Shown here piece by piece: positions 24,910 through 35,779 of a stretch of 64,000 nucleotides of DNA; the stretch's first letter is position 1, and each line of letters opens with the position of its first letter. The position numbers and the translations under genes are program-made. Where the stretch lies: contig LLEY01000079.1 of the NCBI GenBank assembly GCA_001414485.1, forward strand, positions 62,001-126,000, read 5' to 3'. The DNA is from Calycina herbarum (taxonomy: Eukaryota; Ascomycota; Leotiomycetes; Helotiales; Pezizellaceae). The notes beneath the pieces are model-generated. The model searched no databases and was not told the origin of the DNA. It was given only the letters and a program-made list of their open reading frames with translations.

Positions 24910-25238
24910 TATAACAAACCTAATCTACTAGCTCTCTGGTAGTTATCCTTACCTATAGTATATACAGGTGTAGCGGATAATCAGAGAAGTAAGAGGTGGT
25001 TTAATTAAAGATCTAAAGCTATAGAAGAGAAGAGAAGGAAAGAGAAGACTTCTAGAGGTCCTATAATATAAAGATAGCTAAGGAATCGATAAGTTATAGG
25101 AATGTCGATCTGTTTATAGAAATGGTTCCTAGCCTAGGTAGGAATAGTTCTAGGCTAGGCTAGGAATAGCAGGCTTTGCGAACGCCGGCGAGCAGCCGTA
25201 CGCGAGTCACGTGCTCGGCGGTGGCCAGGTCTGTAATA
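24910..25238 (-). repeat. 3' LTR of element H
   Basis: 329 bp, matching 30498-30826 except for scattered transitions. It contains a CCTAGG-rich block near 25127-25170, with overlapping inverted CTAGGCTAGG repeats that could form a hairpin. This LTR keeps more C than the 5' copy (for example ACAGGTGTAGCGG here against ATAGATGTAGTAG there). Confidence 0.85.
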
Positions 25239-28200
25239 TTACCCCTCTCTAAGTAGAGCTCGCCTGCGAGCTCTGAACCTACTACTCTATAGATAATTTA
25301 TCCTCGTTCTTATAATATTCCAGCTCGTCTATACTATCTTTCTAGCTCTATAACTATTCTACTAAGTATCTAGGAGGCCTTAGAAGAGAAGGATTTAAAG
25401 TGTAAAACTCTTAAAGCTTATATAAGTAGCTTATAAAGTTAGAAGCTAGGTACTAGGCTAGGTCTAGCTCGCTTTGTACTTATTAAACCTGGTATTATAA
25501 TTTTCTATAATAGCCTCTAGAGGCTAGTACTTAGTCTATATCCTATTTGTTATACCTGTTAACTATAATAGGCAGTCTTAGTTCCTATAGCTAGCCTGGT
25601 AGCGGATTGTTAGAAGCTTTGCGAAGCTTATCTATAGAGATTATAGGTTATATTTTAATTATTAGAGATAGGTTAACTTAGAAAGCGTTTCTAATCTTTT
25701 CTAGGACTGTATATAGACTAGCTATCTACTAGTCGAGCTTATAGCTTAGGCAGTCTATATTCTACGTCTTTGTTAATATATAGACTTTATTACCTATAGC
25801 AAAGTCTACTGGTCGCCGGTGCTTGTTTACTTACTTACGCTAGCGTTCCTAAGCAGCCTCGATTCTCTTATAGGCGGTTTCCTAGGTGCTGTATATATAG
25901 GTTACGTATACAACTGCTTCGTCTCGTAAAAGCTGTTTATAGACGCTTATTAGCTCTTCCGAGCTCTAGCAGACCTAATCAAAGCTGGTACGTGACACGT
26001 AACCAAGCTCGATTTATATAAGCGGAAGAGTCGTCGAGTCCTAGAGAAGTATAGCTTAAGCATAGTCTATAATCGGTATTAGTTTAGACTAGTTATCCTA
26101 ATAGTAGTTTATAAATAGGCGAAGGCGTTAGTTAATCTACTAGTTTATATTCTTAGTTTAACCGTCGGTTTATATATATACAGCTATAGATAGCTTAATC
26201 TTAGTCTCTAGGATCCGGTTAAACTCTTACTAGAACTCTAAGACGAATTATAGACCGTAGTTAGAGATAATAGTATCTGACAGTCTATAATAGTACTATA
26301 CGCAGTCGAGGTAGATCTACGTAGTCTTTTTTACGTCCGTAGTCTTTAGGTAAGAGATAGAGACAGATCTCTTACTTAGCTAGTAGATAAAGATAATAAT
26401 TATATCTATCCTAGACTTATTAAGAGGGAATTCTTTAAAATTAACTAATATATATTACTATAGGCGATCTAGGATAGGCAAGGGGTTAAGGAGTCTAGGG
26501 GGGCGGTCTCGCAGTACGTAAGAGCGACGGTAGGTCTAGTAGTTATAGACGAATCGTTATATATCTAAACGAAGGTACGGCTAGTAGTAGCAGTCTATAA
26601 CTAGCTTTAGAGTCTTAGATTATCTAGGGTAGGCTACTAAGACTTGATTATAAACCTCGCTTAGTAAGCGTACTTTAAGATCGTCGTCCTTAGATAGAAT
26701 AAGCCGTTCTTAGTATAGTAGGAGGCTGTTATAGGTTGTCTAGCTAGGGCGTTCGTCCGTAGCGTACTAGTAGAGAGCGTTAAGGCCCGTACTCGTATAA
26801 TTAGCCTATAGAATATCGTTAATTAAGTCGTGTAGTCCGTCGGCTACTCTAACAGGTGTAATATCTACGGAAGAGTCTAAGTCTAGGTCTATAATAATCC
26901 GCGAGTCGAGATTCTTAGGCTATAAGAGGACTTATATACGAGTAGATATCTTTATTACTATTTAACTATCTACTTCTTAGTCCTAGTAAGTAAGAGAATC
27001 CGCTCGATTCTAGCTACTAGGCTTATAAGTAAGTAGGAAGTTAAATCGAGAGAGAGTTTCAGCCTAGTAAGCTTGTCGGCTAGACAAGGCTTTAGTTATT
27101 ATAAAGTACTCGAGAGCTTTATAGTCTAAAACGACCTGTACCTGGTATAGAGACTCTTCGAGCTTAGGTCTCTAAGCTTCTAGAGAACGTATAATAGCTA
27201 GTATCTCTTTGTCGTAAATCGGGTAGTTAATCTCAGCAGGTATTATTATCTTAGAGAAGTAAGCTATAGAGTGCTACTCTTAACTCGGCTGTAACTGAAG
27301 GAGTATACCGTTAAGGACGCCGTTAGAGGAATCGGTCTTAACTATAGACTCGTATTACGGATTAAAGTGTATAAGAAGAGGTGTATTAATAAGCTAGGCC
27401 TTTAGCTCGGAGAAGGCGTTCTAATAAGCAGGTGTCTACTAAAACAGCTGGTCTTTACGAGTTAGAGCTGTTAACAGGCGTATAACTCGTCTGTAGTTAA
27501 GAATAAACTTCTAGTAGAAGTTATAAAAGCTAAGAAAGGACTGAATACTACGGACTATAATAGAGCGTTCCTAGTTATAGATCGTTTCTGTCTTTTCTAG
27601 ATCTACTTTAATCCTATTAGTACTTACGTAGAAGCTTAGGTACTTCGTATAAGTAACGTTAAACTCAGATTTCTTAATATCAGCTTATAAGCTAGCTTTA
27701 CGAAGCTGTAAAAGGATCTTACAGACGTGTTCCTAATAGTCTAGCTCGTTCTTAGAGTAAATAAGAATATCGTTAAAGTAGATAGTATAAAAGTCGTCTA
27801 AATAGTCGAAGAGTACGTCGTTTATAAACCGTTAATATGTTACAGGTCCGTTAGTTAGTCCGAAAGGTATAACTTTATACTTATAAGCTCTATAACAGGT
27901 CTAGAACGTTGTTAGTTCCTTAGACTTAGGGTTAATCCGAATCCGGTGAAAAGCTTGTTATATGTCTAGCTTTATAAAGATATAAGCCTTACCTAGATAA
28001 GTAAGAGTTTCGTCGATTAATAGAAGAGGATACTAGTCCTTATAGGTTAGGTTATTCAGCTTATAGTAATTAATATAGAACTGTAGAGAGCTGTTAGACT
28101 TCTTAATAAAGAGAATCGAGGCTGTAAAGGAGGCTTGGCTAGCTTTAATAAAACCTTTATAAAGGTTTTTAATAAGGTATTGTTTTATAGCCTAGAGCTC

Positions 28201-28870
28201 GTCTGTTAACTAGTAGCGGAGGGGGCTATAGAACAAGTCGTCTGCGTTCTCGTCTGTAAGTTCGATCTTATAGTTATATAGGCGACGAGGGAGAAGAGTA
28301 TTAGACGCAGCTTTAGAGAAAACGTCTGCGAGATCCTAGTAGGCTCCGGGGAGGCTTTCTTAGACTCGTAAGTCGTCTTTTTAATCCGTAAGCTTTTTTT
28401 CTATTAAGTAATCGATCTTATAAAGAGAGGTACTAAAGGCCGTAGCTTTAGTGTCTTATAGGTTACAGCGATATATAGCAGCACTGATAACAGCGATGTC
28501 TACCGGTGGCAGGTCGAGGTATACACGTTTTAGACGTGCTATAGAGGCTTTATAGATATCTAAACCTATAAGAGCGTGGTTTATATTTCGTAAGTTGTTT
28601 TAGCGGTCCTAGTACTCGCTGTAACGTACGGCTAGGGGTGTAGTAGGCAGGCGCGCTAGGATCCGAGGGACTAGTAGCTCGTTAATAAGGCTTATAAATA
28701 GTTACGAGTCTTCCTAGTATTTATATACGATCTGTTATTCTAGGGCCTGATCGTAGCGATCTATGTTAGCTTAGTAATCTAGGTTTAAGAGCCGAGTCTA
28801 TAAGATCCTAGGATCTAGGAGGCGTAGCTAGACAAGGTTAGGAGAAGGAGGGAGATCCGCGGGCTATATA
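25239..28870 (-). pseudogene. Element H pol (RT, RNase H, integrase)
   Basis: The minus-strand frame has the reverse transcriptase catalytic box as 'FNDILIYSKNELDY' near 27760 (one catalytic Asp changed to Asn). This is followed by the conserved gypsy connection 'SFLSFYNFYQKFI' near 27530 and RNase H 'LIHFNPQYESIVKTDSSN' near 27340. An integrase region follows toward 25300. Interrupting TAG codons are few. The catalytic Asp change suggests that even this better preserved copy is inactive. Confidence 0.7.
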
Positions 28871-30278
28871 AGTCGTCGCTAGCGGGGGTTGAGTTATATA
28901 TTAAGCTAGTTAAATTATGTATATCTAAGAATAAGGTCTTAATAGCTAGTATTAAGGAGGACTATAGAGACGTTATACTGTTTACAGCCGTCTATATATA
29001 AGTGAAGAATAATATAGCGGTCTACGAACTGTCGACTCTGTCTATCAAAGCTGCGAACTATAATAGGAGTAGGAAGAGTATAAATAGTTAAAGAGAAGAA
29101 GCGAGCCAGCCCCTAAGCGAACTTTATACTAATAAGTACAAAGCCGTTTACTCTAGTATTAGCTAGAGTAGAGGTTTTAAATCCGTATCTATTATAGACT
29201 AAGTTATAAGAGACTATAAACTGTTTTCCTCTAAGTAGCTGACTTAGATCGATGGCTAACTAGCTAGGACCTCGGTAAAGTAAGCCTAGAGAGAAGACTT
29301 TCTCTAGACTTAGTTGTTTTCCGACTGTTCTAAGTCAGACGTAGGCTTCGCAAGCTTATTAACGTCTATAATAGGCTTAGAGTTCTTAGAGCATTCGCAG
29401 GCATAGTGCCTAGTCCTCTTACACTTGAAGCAGGCGTTGTCTAGTTCCTTACGAGCAGGCGTTAGTTTATATAATAGTCTGTAAAAGCGGGGGGGCGGGG
29501 TAGAGGAGGTTATATAGAACGTAGTTTAAGTAGTAGTGAAAGTTCTAGCTAAGCAGGAGGTAGTAGTAGCAGTTACAGGCCGGGGGATAAGACGAGCGGT
29601 TCGTAAGTTACTTCTACAGAGCTGAAGTCTTCGTAAGTTCTTATTAACAAGTCGACACTTGTTTGCTAAGGCCGTACTTATAAGCAGGACGTCTAAGAAT
29701 AGTAAGACGGACTATTATAGAGGTAGCGTAAGCTTATTATATAAGTCGGGCTGTAAGTCGTCTGTCGAGATCCGTCTAGTACCTATAAGATATAAGAAGC
29801 AAGTATAGAAGGTTACGAAAGTCTCGTTATCTCTTATAATAAGCTAGTAGAATTCGATATAAGTATCCTATACTTTAAACAGGTTCTCTAAGATATCTAT
29901 AAGATATATAATCATTTCTTTTATAAACTAAAATAGCTTAGGTCCCTTCTAGTAACAGAGCGCGAGATGCTTCTAAGTAATATCAGCTATATAGTTAAAA
30001 ACGTAAGCGATCTTTGCTTCCTCTAGCTTAAACATAGAGGCGTTGATAAGGAACTTATCCTTAATCTAGATCTTCTAGTTATCGAAGGTTAGAGATAAGC
30101 TATCTATTAGAGGCTTAGTATCCTTAAGCTTAAACGTAAATAACCTATGTTATCTAGTTTCAGACAGGGTATTCCCTCGCAGAGGGGTATAGACGTCGTC
30201 CAGTTGTTCTCGTAGTAGACAGACCTGTTTTAGAGCTATAGCGAGCTGTTAAGCGTCCGTAGACTAGTCGGCAGACAT
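28871..30278 (-). pseudogene. Element H gag with CCHC knuckle
   Basis: Gag opens with ATG at 30278-30276 (protein starts 'MSADQSTDA'). It contains a helical region with several TAA/TAG, and ends with one intact zinc knuckle, 'CFKCKRTRHYACEC' (C-x2-C-x4-H-x4-C), near 29430-29390. The knuckle binds the element RNA in known gags. A polypyrimidine/G-run near 29485-29500 sits in the adjacent linker. Confidence 0.7.
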
Positions 30279-30497
30279 CGTTGTAGACGACTCAGTTATA
30301 AGAACAGAGGGTATAGGTAGAAGAGCCCTAGGCTCTTATACGCGGTAGTAGGCGCGGGTACGCGGGGCTATATAAGGCGCCGGTAGTATCTATAGGCGGT
30401 CTATATAGACTGTAGATGTTATATTAGAATCGTAACAGATATTCTAATCCTTCCTAGAAGCAGTAGTAAATAGAGAGAAGAAGAGAGCTTTAGATAA

Positions 30498-30826
30498 TAT
30501 AATAAACCTAATCTACTAGCTCTCTAGTAGTTATCCTTACCTATAGTATATATAGATGTAGTAGATAATCAGAGAAGTAAGAGGTAGTTTAATTAAAGAT
30601 CTAAAGCTATAGAAGAGAAGAGAAGGAAAGAGGAGACTTCTAGAGGTCTTATAATATAGAGATAGCTAAGGAATCGATAAGTTATAGGAATATCGATCCG
30701 TTTATAGAAATGGTTCCTAGCCTAGGTAGGAATAGTTCTAGGCTAGGCTAGGAATAGCAGGCTTTGCGAACGCCGGCGAGCAGCCGTACGCGAGTCACGT
30801 GCTCGGCGGTGGCTAGGTCCGTAATA
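30498..30826 (-). repeat. 5' LTR of element H
   Basis: 329 bp paired with 24910-25238. It ends GTCCGTAATA just before the ATTAA duplication. The match in length and ends fixes the element borders. Confidence 0.85.
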
Positions 30827-30831
30827 ATTAA

Positions 30832-32044
30832 CTTACTTATATTTAAGTCTTGAAAATTAAGAGGTTATATAAGAAACTTATAAAAGATTTATAATTTATT
30901 ACTAAAAGGAACGTATACTACTATAATAAATAATATAGTTAGAAGCTAATACTGAAAGAGAGAGATAAAGTCTACTTAGTATAAAAAAATATTAATATAA
31001 AAAGACTAAGTAATAAACTAGATTATAAAAAACTTAGACTATTTAAAATTAAATATATTAAAGAGCCTTTAAATTATAAATTAGTACTACTAAGAATAAT
31101 AAATATCTACCTAGTATTCTATATATTCTTACTTAAACTAGTACTACTAGGAGCACTACTAGCTCTATTTATAGAAATTTAACTAGTTAATCTAAACGCT
31201 AAATATAAAGTTAAAAGAATTCTTAACTATAAGATTATTAGAAGTAAGATTAAGTATTTAAATAAATAGTTAGATTACTTATACTTAGAGAATACTTAGG
31301 AACCTAGAAAAAACATTAACTAGTACTTAGAGGAACTTTAGAACTTCTACTATTAAAACCTAAGGTTACCTATATTAGGTAATTAATAGAGAAGACCTTA
31401 AAGAAACTAGGATCGAGACCTAGGTTAAAAGTAGGGTTAGAAGTAGTAGAGGTAGAGTAGGCGGCTAGCCTAGTAGCCTCCTCTCTTCTTTTCTTCTCTT
31501 CTTTTTCTTTTTCCTTCTTCTTCTTAGCCTTATCTAGCTTCTGAAGAGTACTAAGTCCTTAACGAAGTATCTATTATTCTCGCTTATTAAGAAGACGTTA
31601 CTACGCTCGAAGACGGAGAACCTTTAACATTGCTTCCTACTAGGCTTAAAAGGCCTTTTCTTAGGCCTAATAGGCCGTCTCCTTCTTAACCTATAGACAG
31701 CGTTTCTATATATTAAGAGATTCCTATTTAAAAGTTAAGAGTATTCGATTTTACTCTTTAATATTATAAGTTTTACTCTTCCTAGTATACTTAGAACATT
31801 TCTTACCCCTAGTAATAGATATATATCGACAGCTAGACGTAGAAGTAAGATAGTAAGTATAAGAGGATATTTCAGATCCTACTTAATTAATATAGAGAGT
31901 GTTATTAATACGATTTTGTTTTAGTTTATCTTTTATAGATAGTATTATTAAAAACATTATAGTAAGAAAAGGCTGCTAGCCTTGTAATAGTATTTCTTAG
32001 GTTATACTTAAGCGTAGAGACACGCTAGGCTAAGAAGGGGATAG
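30832..32044 (+). pseudogene. Element E pol C-terminus with chromodomain
   Basis: The plus strand reads 'INYKLELP..MKI..VFHVSLL'-like remnants, then a chromodomain at 31170-31340. The latter is visible as 'YKVKRILNYKIIRSKIKYL', a degraded 'KW.GY', then 'ENTQEPRKNINQYLEELQ'. In chromoviruses this domain reads histone marks and steers integration into heterochromatin. A Glu/Arg-rich tail follows to the polypurine tract AAGAAGGGGATAG at 32032-32044. TAA/TAG stand at Gln and Trp positions. Confidence 0.7.
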
Positions 32045-32482
32045 TATTACGAATCACGTATAAGTATATAACAAGTAAAGACTAGGCAGCGCTCTAATAG
32101 GTTAAGTACTATTAGAAACTCTTATAATAAAAAGAAGGATCCTTAGACTAGCTAAGCGATCTATAGATTTCTTTTAGTAAGAAGCATTATATAACCTAGT
32201 CGCCTAAGTCGCTTAAGTCGTCTATTAACTAAAGCGATTAGAGCGAGCGACTAGAGCGATTAGAATAGGAGACTACAGTTCTATATAAGACTGGCATATC
32301 TGCTATTAGATAGAAGCTTCGTACTTAACTTTAGTTATTAATCTTATTATCTTATTTAACATCTTTGATATAAGTAACAAGTTCACTTCTAAGTAAACAA
32401 CCCGGCGTATCTGTACTTCTTACTTATATACTAACCTTCGAGACTTAGTTATCTTTGTTTAGTTCGTTTGAGTTTCGTTATA
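32045..32482 (+). repeat. 3' LTR of element E
   Basis: 438 bp, from TATTACGAATC to TTTCGTTATA, matching the A-type LTRs. Its central segment has short CGCCTAAGTCGCTTAAGTCG-type repeats (32200-32270) that differ from those in other copies. It abuts a LINE fragment on the right. Confidence 0.8.
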
Positions 32483-32752
32483 CTCTTCTAGAGTACTTAC
32501 TTTTATATAAAAAGAGGTAGATATTCTTATAAGTTAATAGTTCTCTATTATACTCTTACTTAAATCTCGAGACCTTGTTTATATCGAGATTACCTTCTTT
32601 TAAAGCTCTCTACTATATATACTTAACGTATATAACGCTCCTCTAGGTACTAAGAGAGTAGAAGAGACTATTAACTATATTCTTAGCTTAGTATATATCT
32701 ATATAACTAATACTCTAATAGCCGGCGACTTTAACCTAAAGAGCTAACTCTA
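32483..32752 (+). mobile_element. LINE endonuclease fragment
   Basis: The plus-strand sequence matches LINE positions about 35995-36255 and includes the endonuclease motif 'AGDFNLKS' near 32725. It is bounded by the E LTR on the left and the LTR at 32753 on the right. It is therefore probably an older LINE copy into which both LTR elements inserted. It is more strongly RIP-mutated than the full LINE. Confidence 0.75.
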
Positions 32753-33206
32753 TATTACGAATTATAGAATATAGTAAGTAGTCTAGACAGCGCTCTAATA
32801 GAACAAGGTATAATATCTAGGGTATAGAAGGTAATATAAGAGGAAGTTAGTAATATAAGAGGTATTTAAAGATTTTAGGATCTTACTATTATAGGATTAT
32901 TAGAAGTCACGTATAGTTATATAATATAATCGCTTATATCGCCTAGATCGTAAGCGATATAAGCGATATAGATAAAAGAAGGCGATATATTTAAAAGACG
33001 AAGGTTCTATATAAGACTAGCACGTCTGTTATTAGATAGAAGCTTCGTACTTAACTTTAGTTATTAATCTTATTACTTTGCTTTAATATCTTTAATATAA
33101 GTAACGAGTTTACTTTTAAGTAAATATAATATAATAGCTGTCTTCTTTACCTATATACTAACCGTCGAACTCGATACTTTTATAGTTAGATACTAGTTTT
33201 ATTATA
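32753..33206 (+). repeat. LTR 1 of tandem unit I
   Basis: 454 bp, from TATTACGAATT to TTTTATTATA. The central short repeats are GCGATATAAGCGATATA-like (32925-32985). CTCTA precedes it inside the LINE fragment; the partner duplication was not found. Confidence 0.8.
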
Positions 33207-33743
33207 CTTTAAGTACCTGTTTTTAAAGTCGACACTATTATAATAACTTCACGTTAAACACCCGCCTCTGTTACTAGCTTAGTAGCACTAGTCTAAGTAG
33301 CTACTACTACACCTATATACTATAATCGGATTAAGGTTAAGGTCTTAGACTCTTACCTTAGTAAGCGAACTAAACTTCGGAGCTTCTTACTCTAGTACGA
33401 GATATATATTACCTTTAATCTTATAAGGTTTACTAATAATCTAGAAAAGACGATATAGGCTACTACTTTCTTATAGAGACCGGCTCTTAACTAGATTAAG
33501 ACGTTCTTATAAGACTATCTTAAATCACCTAGAATAGATTAAGCTAAAGACTATTAGAATAAAACAAATAAGATTTTTAGAACTTAGATTAGATTTAAGA
33601 GAAAGATAGAAAGAGTGTTTAAAGACATCGATATAAAAAGAACTACTAAACGATAATTATTAGAATTATAATAAGAGAAGTTAGCTACTAATTATATAGC
33701 ACGCTTCTAGTAGTTCGCTAGTAGAGTAGAGTAAGAAGACTCG
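33207..33743 (+). pseudogene. Gag 5' fragment of unit I
   Basis: A plus-strand relic that begins with CTTTAAGTACCTG, shared with the other family members, then an N-terminal gag-like stretch. It is cut by the second LTR at 33744 after about 0.5 kb. RIP stops are frequent. No zinc knuckle is reached. Confidence 0.55.
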
Positions 33744-34128
33744 TGTTACGAATTATATTATATATAATAAGTAGTCTAGACAGCGCTCTAATAGTATAAG
33801 ACACGATATCTAGGAATTAGAAGATAATATAGAAGGGAATTAGTAATATAAAGGCATTTAGATATTCTAGGATCTTATTATTAGATAACTGTTAGAAGTT
33901 ATATAATAGATTCTATAGGATCTTATAAAGGATCTGTAGAGATCTAGAGATCTATACTTATATAGAGATCTAGGTAGTATAAAGGGATCTATATATACTA
34001 GCACGTCCGATACACCTTTTTTCGTAGATCGAATTTTTTATTCTAAATCACTCGCTCTCACCTACTCGCACTTAATAAGCCGATTTCCTTCTATAGAGAC
34101 CTCCCTTAGAAGGCCTCCGGCCTTACCT

Positions 34129-35769
34129 ATGCCTCTAAGAAAAGACCTAGGAAAAGAGGGAGGGCGCTCGATCCCCCCTCTTCCGAATATATAACAGCAC
34201 TTTGTCTTAGCAACTTCTAAAGCTCTTAAGCGTAGTACTATAGGCTAAACCTTCTTCGGAGGAACTATAGAAGCTGTAGATCACTACCTAAGCACTGCTC
34301 TTAACAAAGCCCCTTCTAACCTTCTTCTCTACCTCCGAGCCTTTTATACTCAAGTTGCCGATATCAGCCTACTATTCCACTAAGTATATACCTTAGGGAC
34401 ACCCTCCCTACTACCCTTAATCTTAGAAACCTCCTCTATTATATATAGAGGGGGCTCTACGCTATCTACGACTCCTCCCCCCCCTCTAGGCTCGGCTGAA
34501 AAAATTTCATATATATAGACTATAAAAGGTGCCTTAGCGCCTGAAAGCATACTAGTAACAATACCCTACTCTCTCCCTCTCTCTACTAGTACTTCAAAGC
34601 TATAGAAGGATAAGAACAAGGGTTCTTTAGCTAAACTAGACCTTAGAGTCTTTATCCAACTACCCTCTAATTCCCTAGAAAGGAAACATTCTACTCTAGC
34701 TATCTTTCTTATCCTCTATAATCTAAAGATATACTGTAAAGAGCTTATATAAGAGGTCCTCTCGGTTAGCTCTGGTTTCGCTATTATACTAAAGAACGAG
34801 GCTGCCTTAGAAGCCCTATTATCGACAAAGAAGGTATTTATATAGACGCTATTCTCTATAGCTAAGATTAAGACCTTATAAAACTAGGTAGTATACTGCT
34901 TATTAGAGATACCTCAAAGTATCGAAGCCGTTGAGATCAACGAAAAAGAAGTAATTATATCGACCCTCGTCTCTACTACTTCTAAAGTAGTAGCTATAGT
35001 AATTAAGGAACGAATCGGAATAGCCCTTATAAAGGTTAATATAATAAGGATCTCGCTATCGGATAAGCTATTCTACACCTCCTAAACTGTCTTCTTTAAA
35101 GAGGAAGAAGCCCGGGATAGCTATACTATCCTAGACATAATATCTCTTCTTAGTAGAAGAGTCTTCTTTAAACCTCTTCCTAAGGTTTCTATAATTATAT
35201 AGTGCTCTAAGTGCTAGGGGTGGTATAACCAAAGGAACTATAGGAAGAACCAACAGTGCCGTCTATATAGTACTACTTAACACTCTAAAGACTTTTACTC
35301 TACGTGTTTAAGATATACATAGTATAAGCTAAAGTGCCTACATTATAGTAGACCTCACGCCTTAGACGACCTAGGGTGCTAGCTTAGACTAAGGAACCCA
35401 GGGACACGCCCCTTAACCGAGAATAAGAGAACTATTTAGCAAGTATATAATGAAATACAGATAAGAAGAGAAGAAGACTCCCCTTGTAGTAGCCGAGACA
35501 CAGAAGCTCCGGCTACCCTATAAGCTAGAGTAGACAGCTCTTCTAACTCGACTACCTCGCCTACTTCGCCTACCTTACCTACCTTGCCTACCTCACCTTC
35601 CTCGCCCCTCTCGCCCCTCCCGCCTACCTCGCCTACCTCGTCTACCTCGCCTATCTTACTATCCTAAGAAGATGATTTTAACACCTCTATAGACACTCTT
35701 ATAGAAGAGGCTCTCAACGACCTCTCTATTCGAAGAACCCGAGGAAATACTATCATAGTTTCTCTATAA
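34129..35769 (+). pseudogene. LINE ORF1 (nucleic-acid-binding gag-like protein)
   Basis: One reading frame from ATG 34129 to TAA 35767-35769 (546 codons) interrupted by several TAA/TAG. Toward the end it has a zinc-knuckle block at 35200-35390 beginning 'CSKCQGW' (TAG read as Gln), with further Cys/His pairs. It then has a Ser/Thr-Pro-rich tract at about 35545-35660 made of 9-bp repeats (CCTACCTCG). In Tad-type LINEs ORF1 binds the RNA. The terminal TAA may itself be a mutated CAA. Confidence 0.75.
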
Positions 35770-35779
35770 GTAGACAAGG

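Larger units (their letters stand above)
24910..30826 (-). mobile_element. Ty3/gypsy element H, full length, moderately RIP-mutated
   Basis: A 5917-bp minus-strand element with two 329-bp LTRs (24910-25238, 30498-30826) and an ATTAA duplication (24905-24909, 30827-30831). LTR ends on the minus strand are TATTACGGACC...TTATA. The polypurine tract AGAGAGGGGTAA lies next to the left LTR. Gag starts at ATG 30278-30276. A complete CCHC knuckle 'CFKCKRTRHYACEC' lies near 29430-29390. Reverse transcriptase and RNase H follow. Long stretches (27800-26900) read with almost no stops. It is inserted in the integrase of E and is younger than it. Confidence 0.9.
24092..32482 (+). mobile_element. Ty3/gypsy element E (A family), 5'-truncated, split by H
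   Basis: A plus-strand pol relic of the same family as A. It starts inside pol at the pogo3 border, runs through integrase (24180-24909), is interrupted by element H, and resumes at 30832 with the C-terminal chromodomain. It ends in a 3' LTR (32045-32482). No gag, reverse transcriptase or 5' LTR is present on the left. It is heavily RIP-mutated. Confidence 0.8.
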
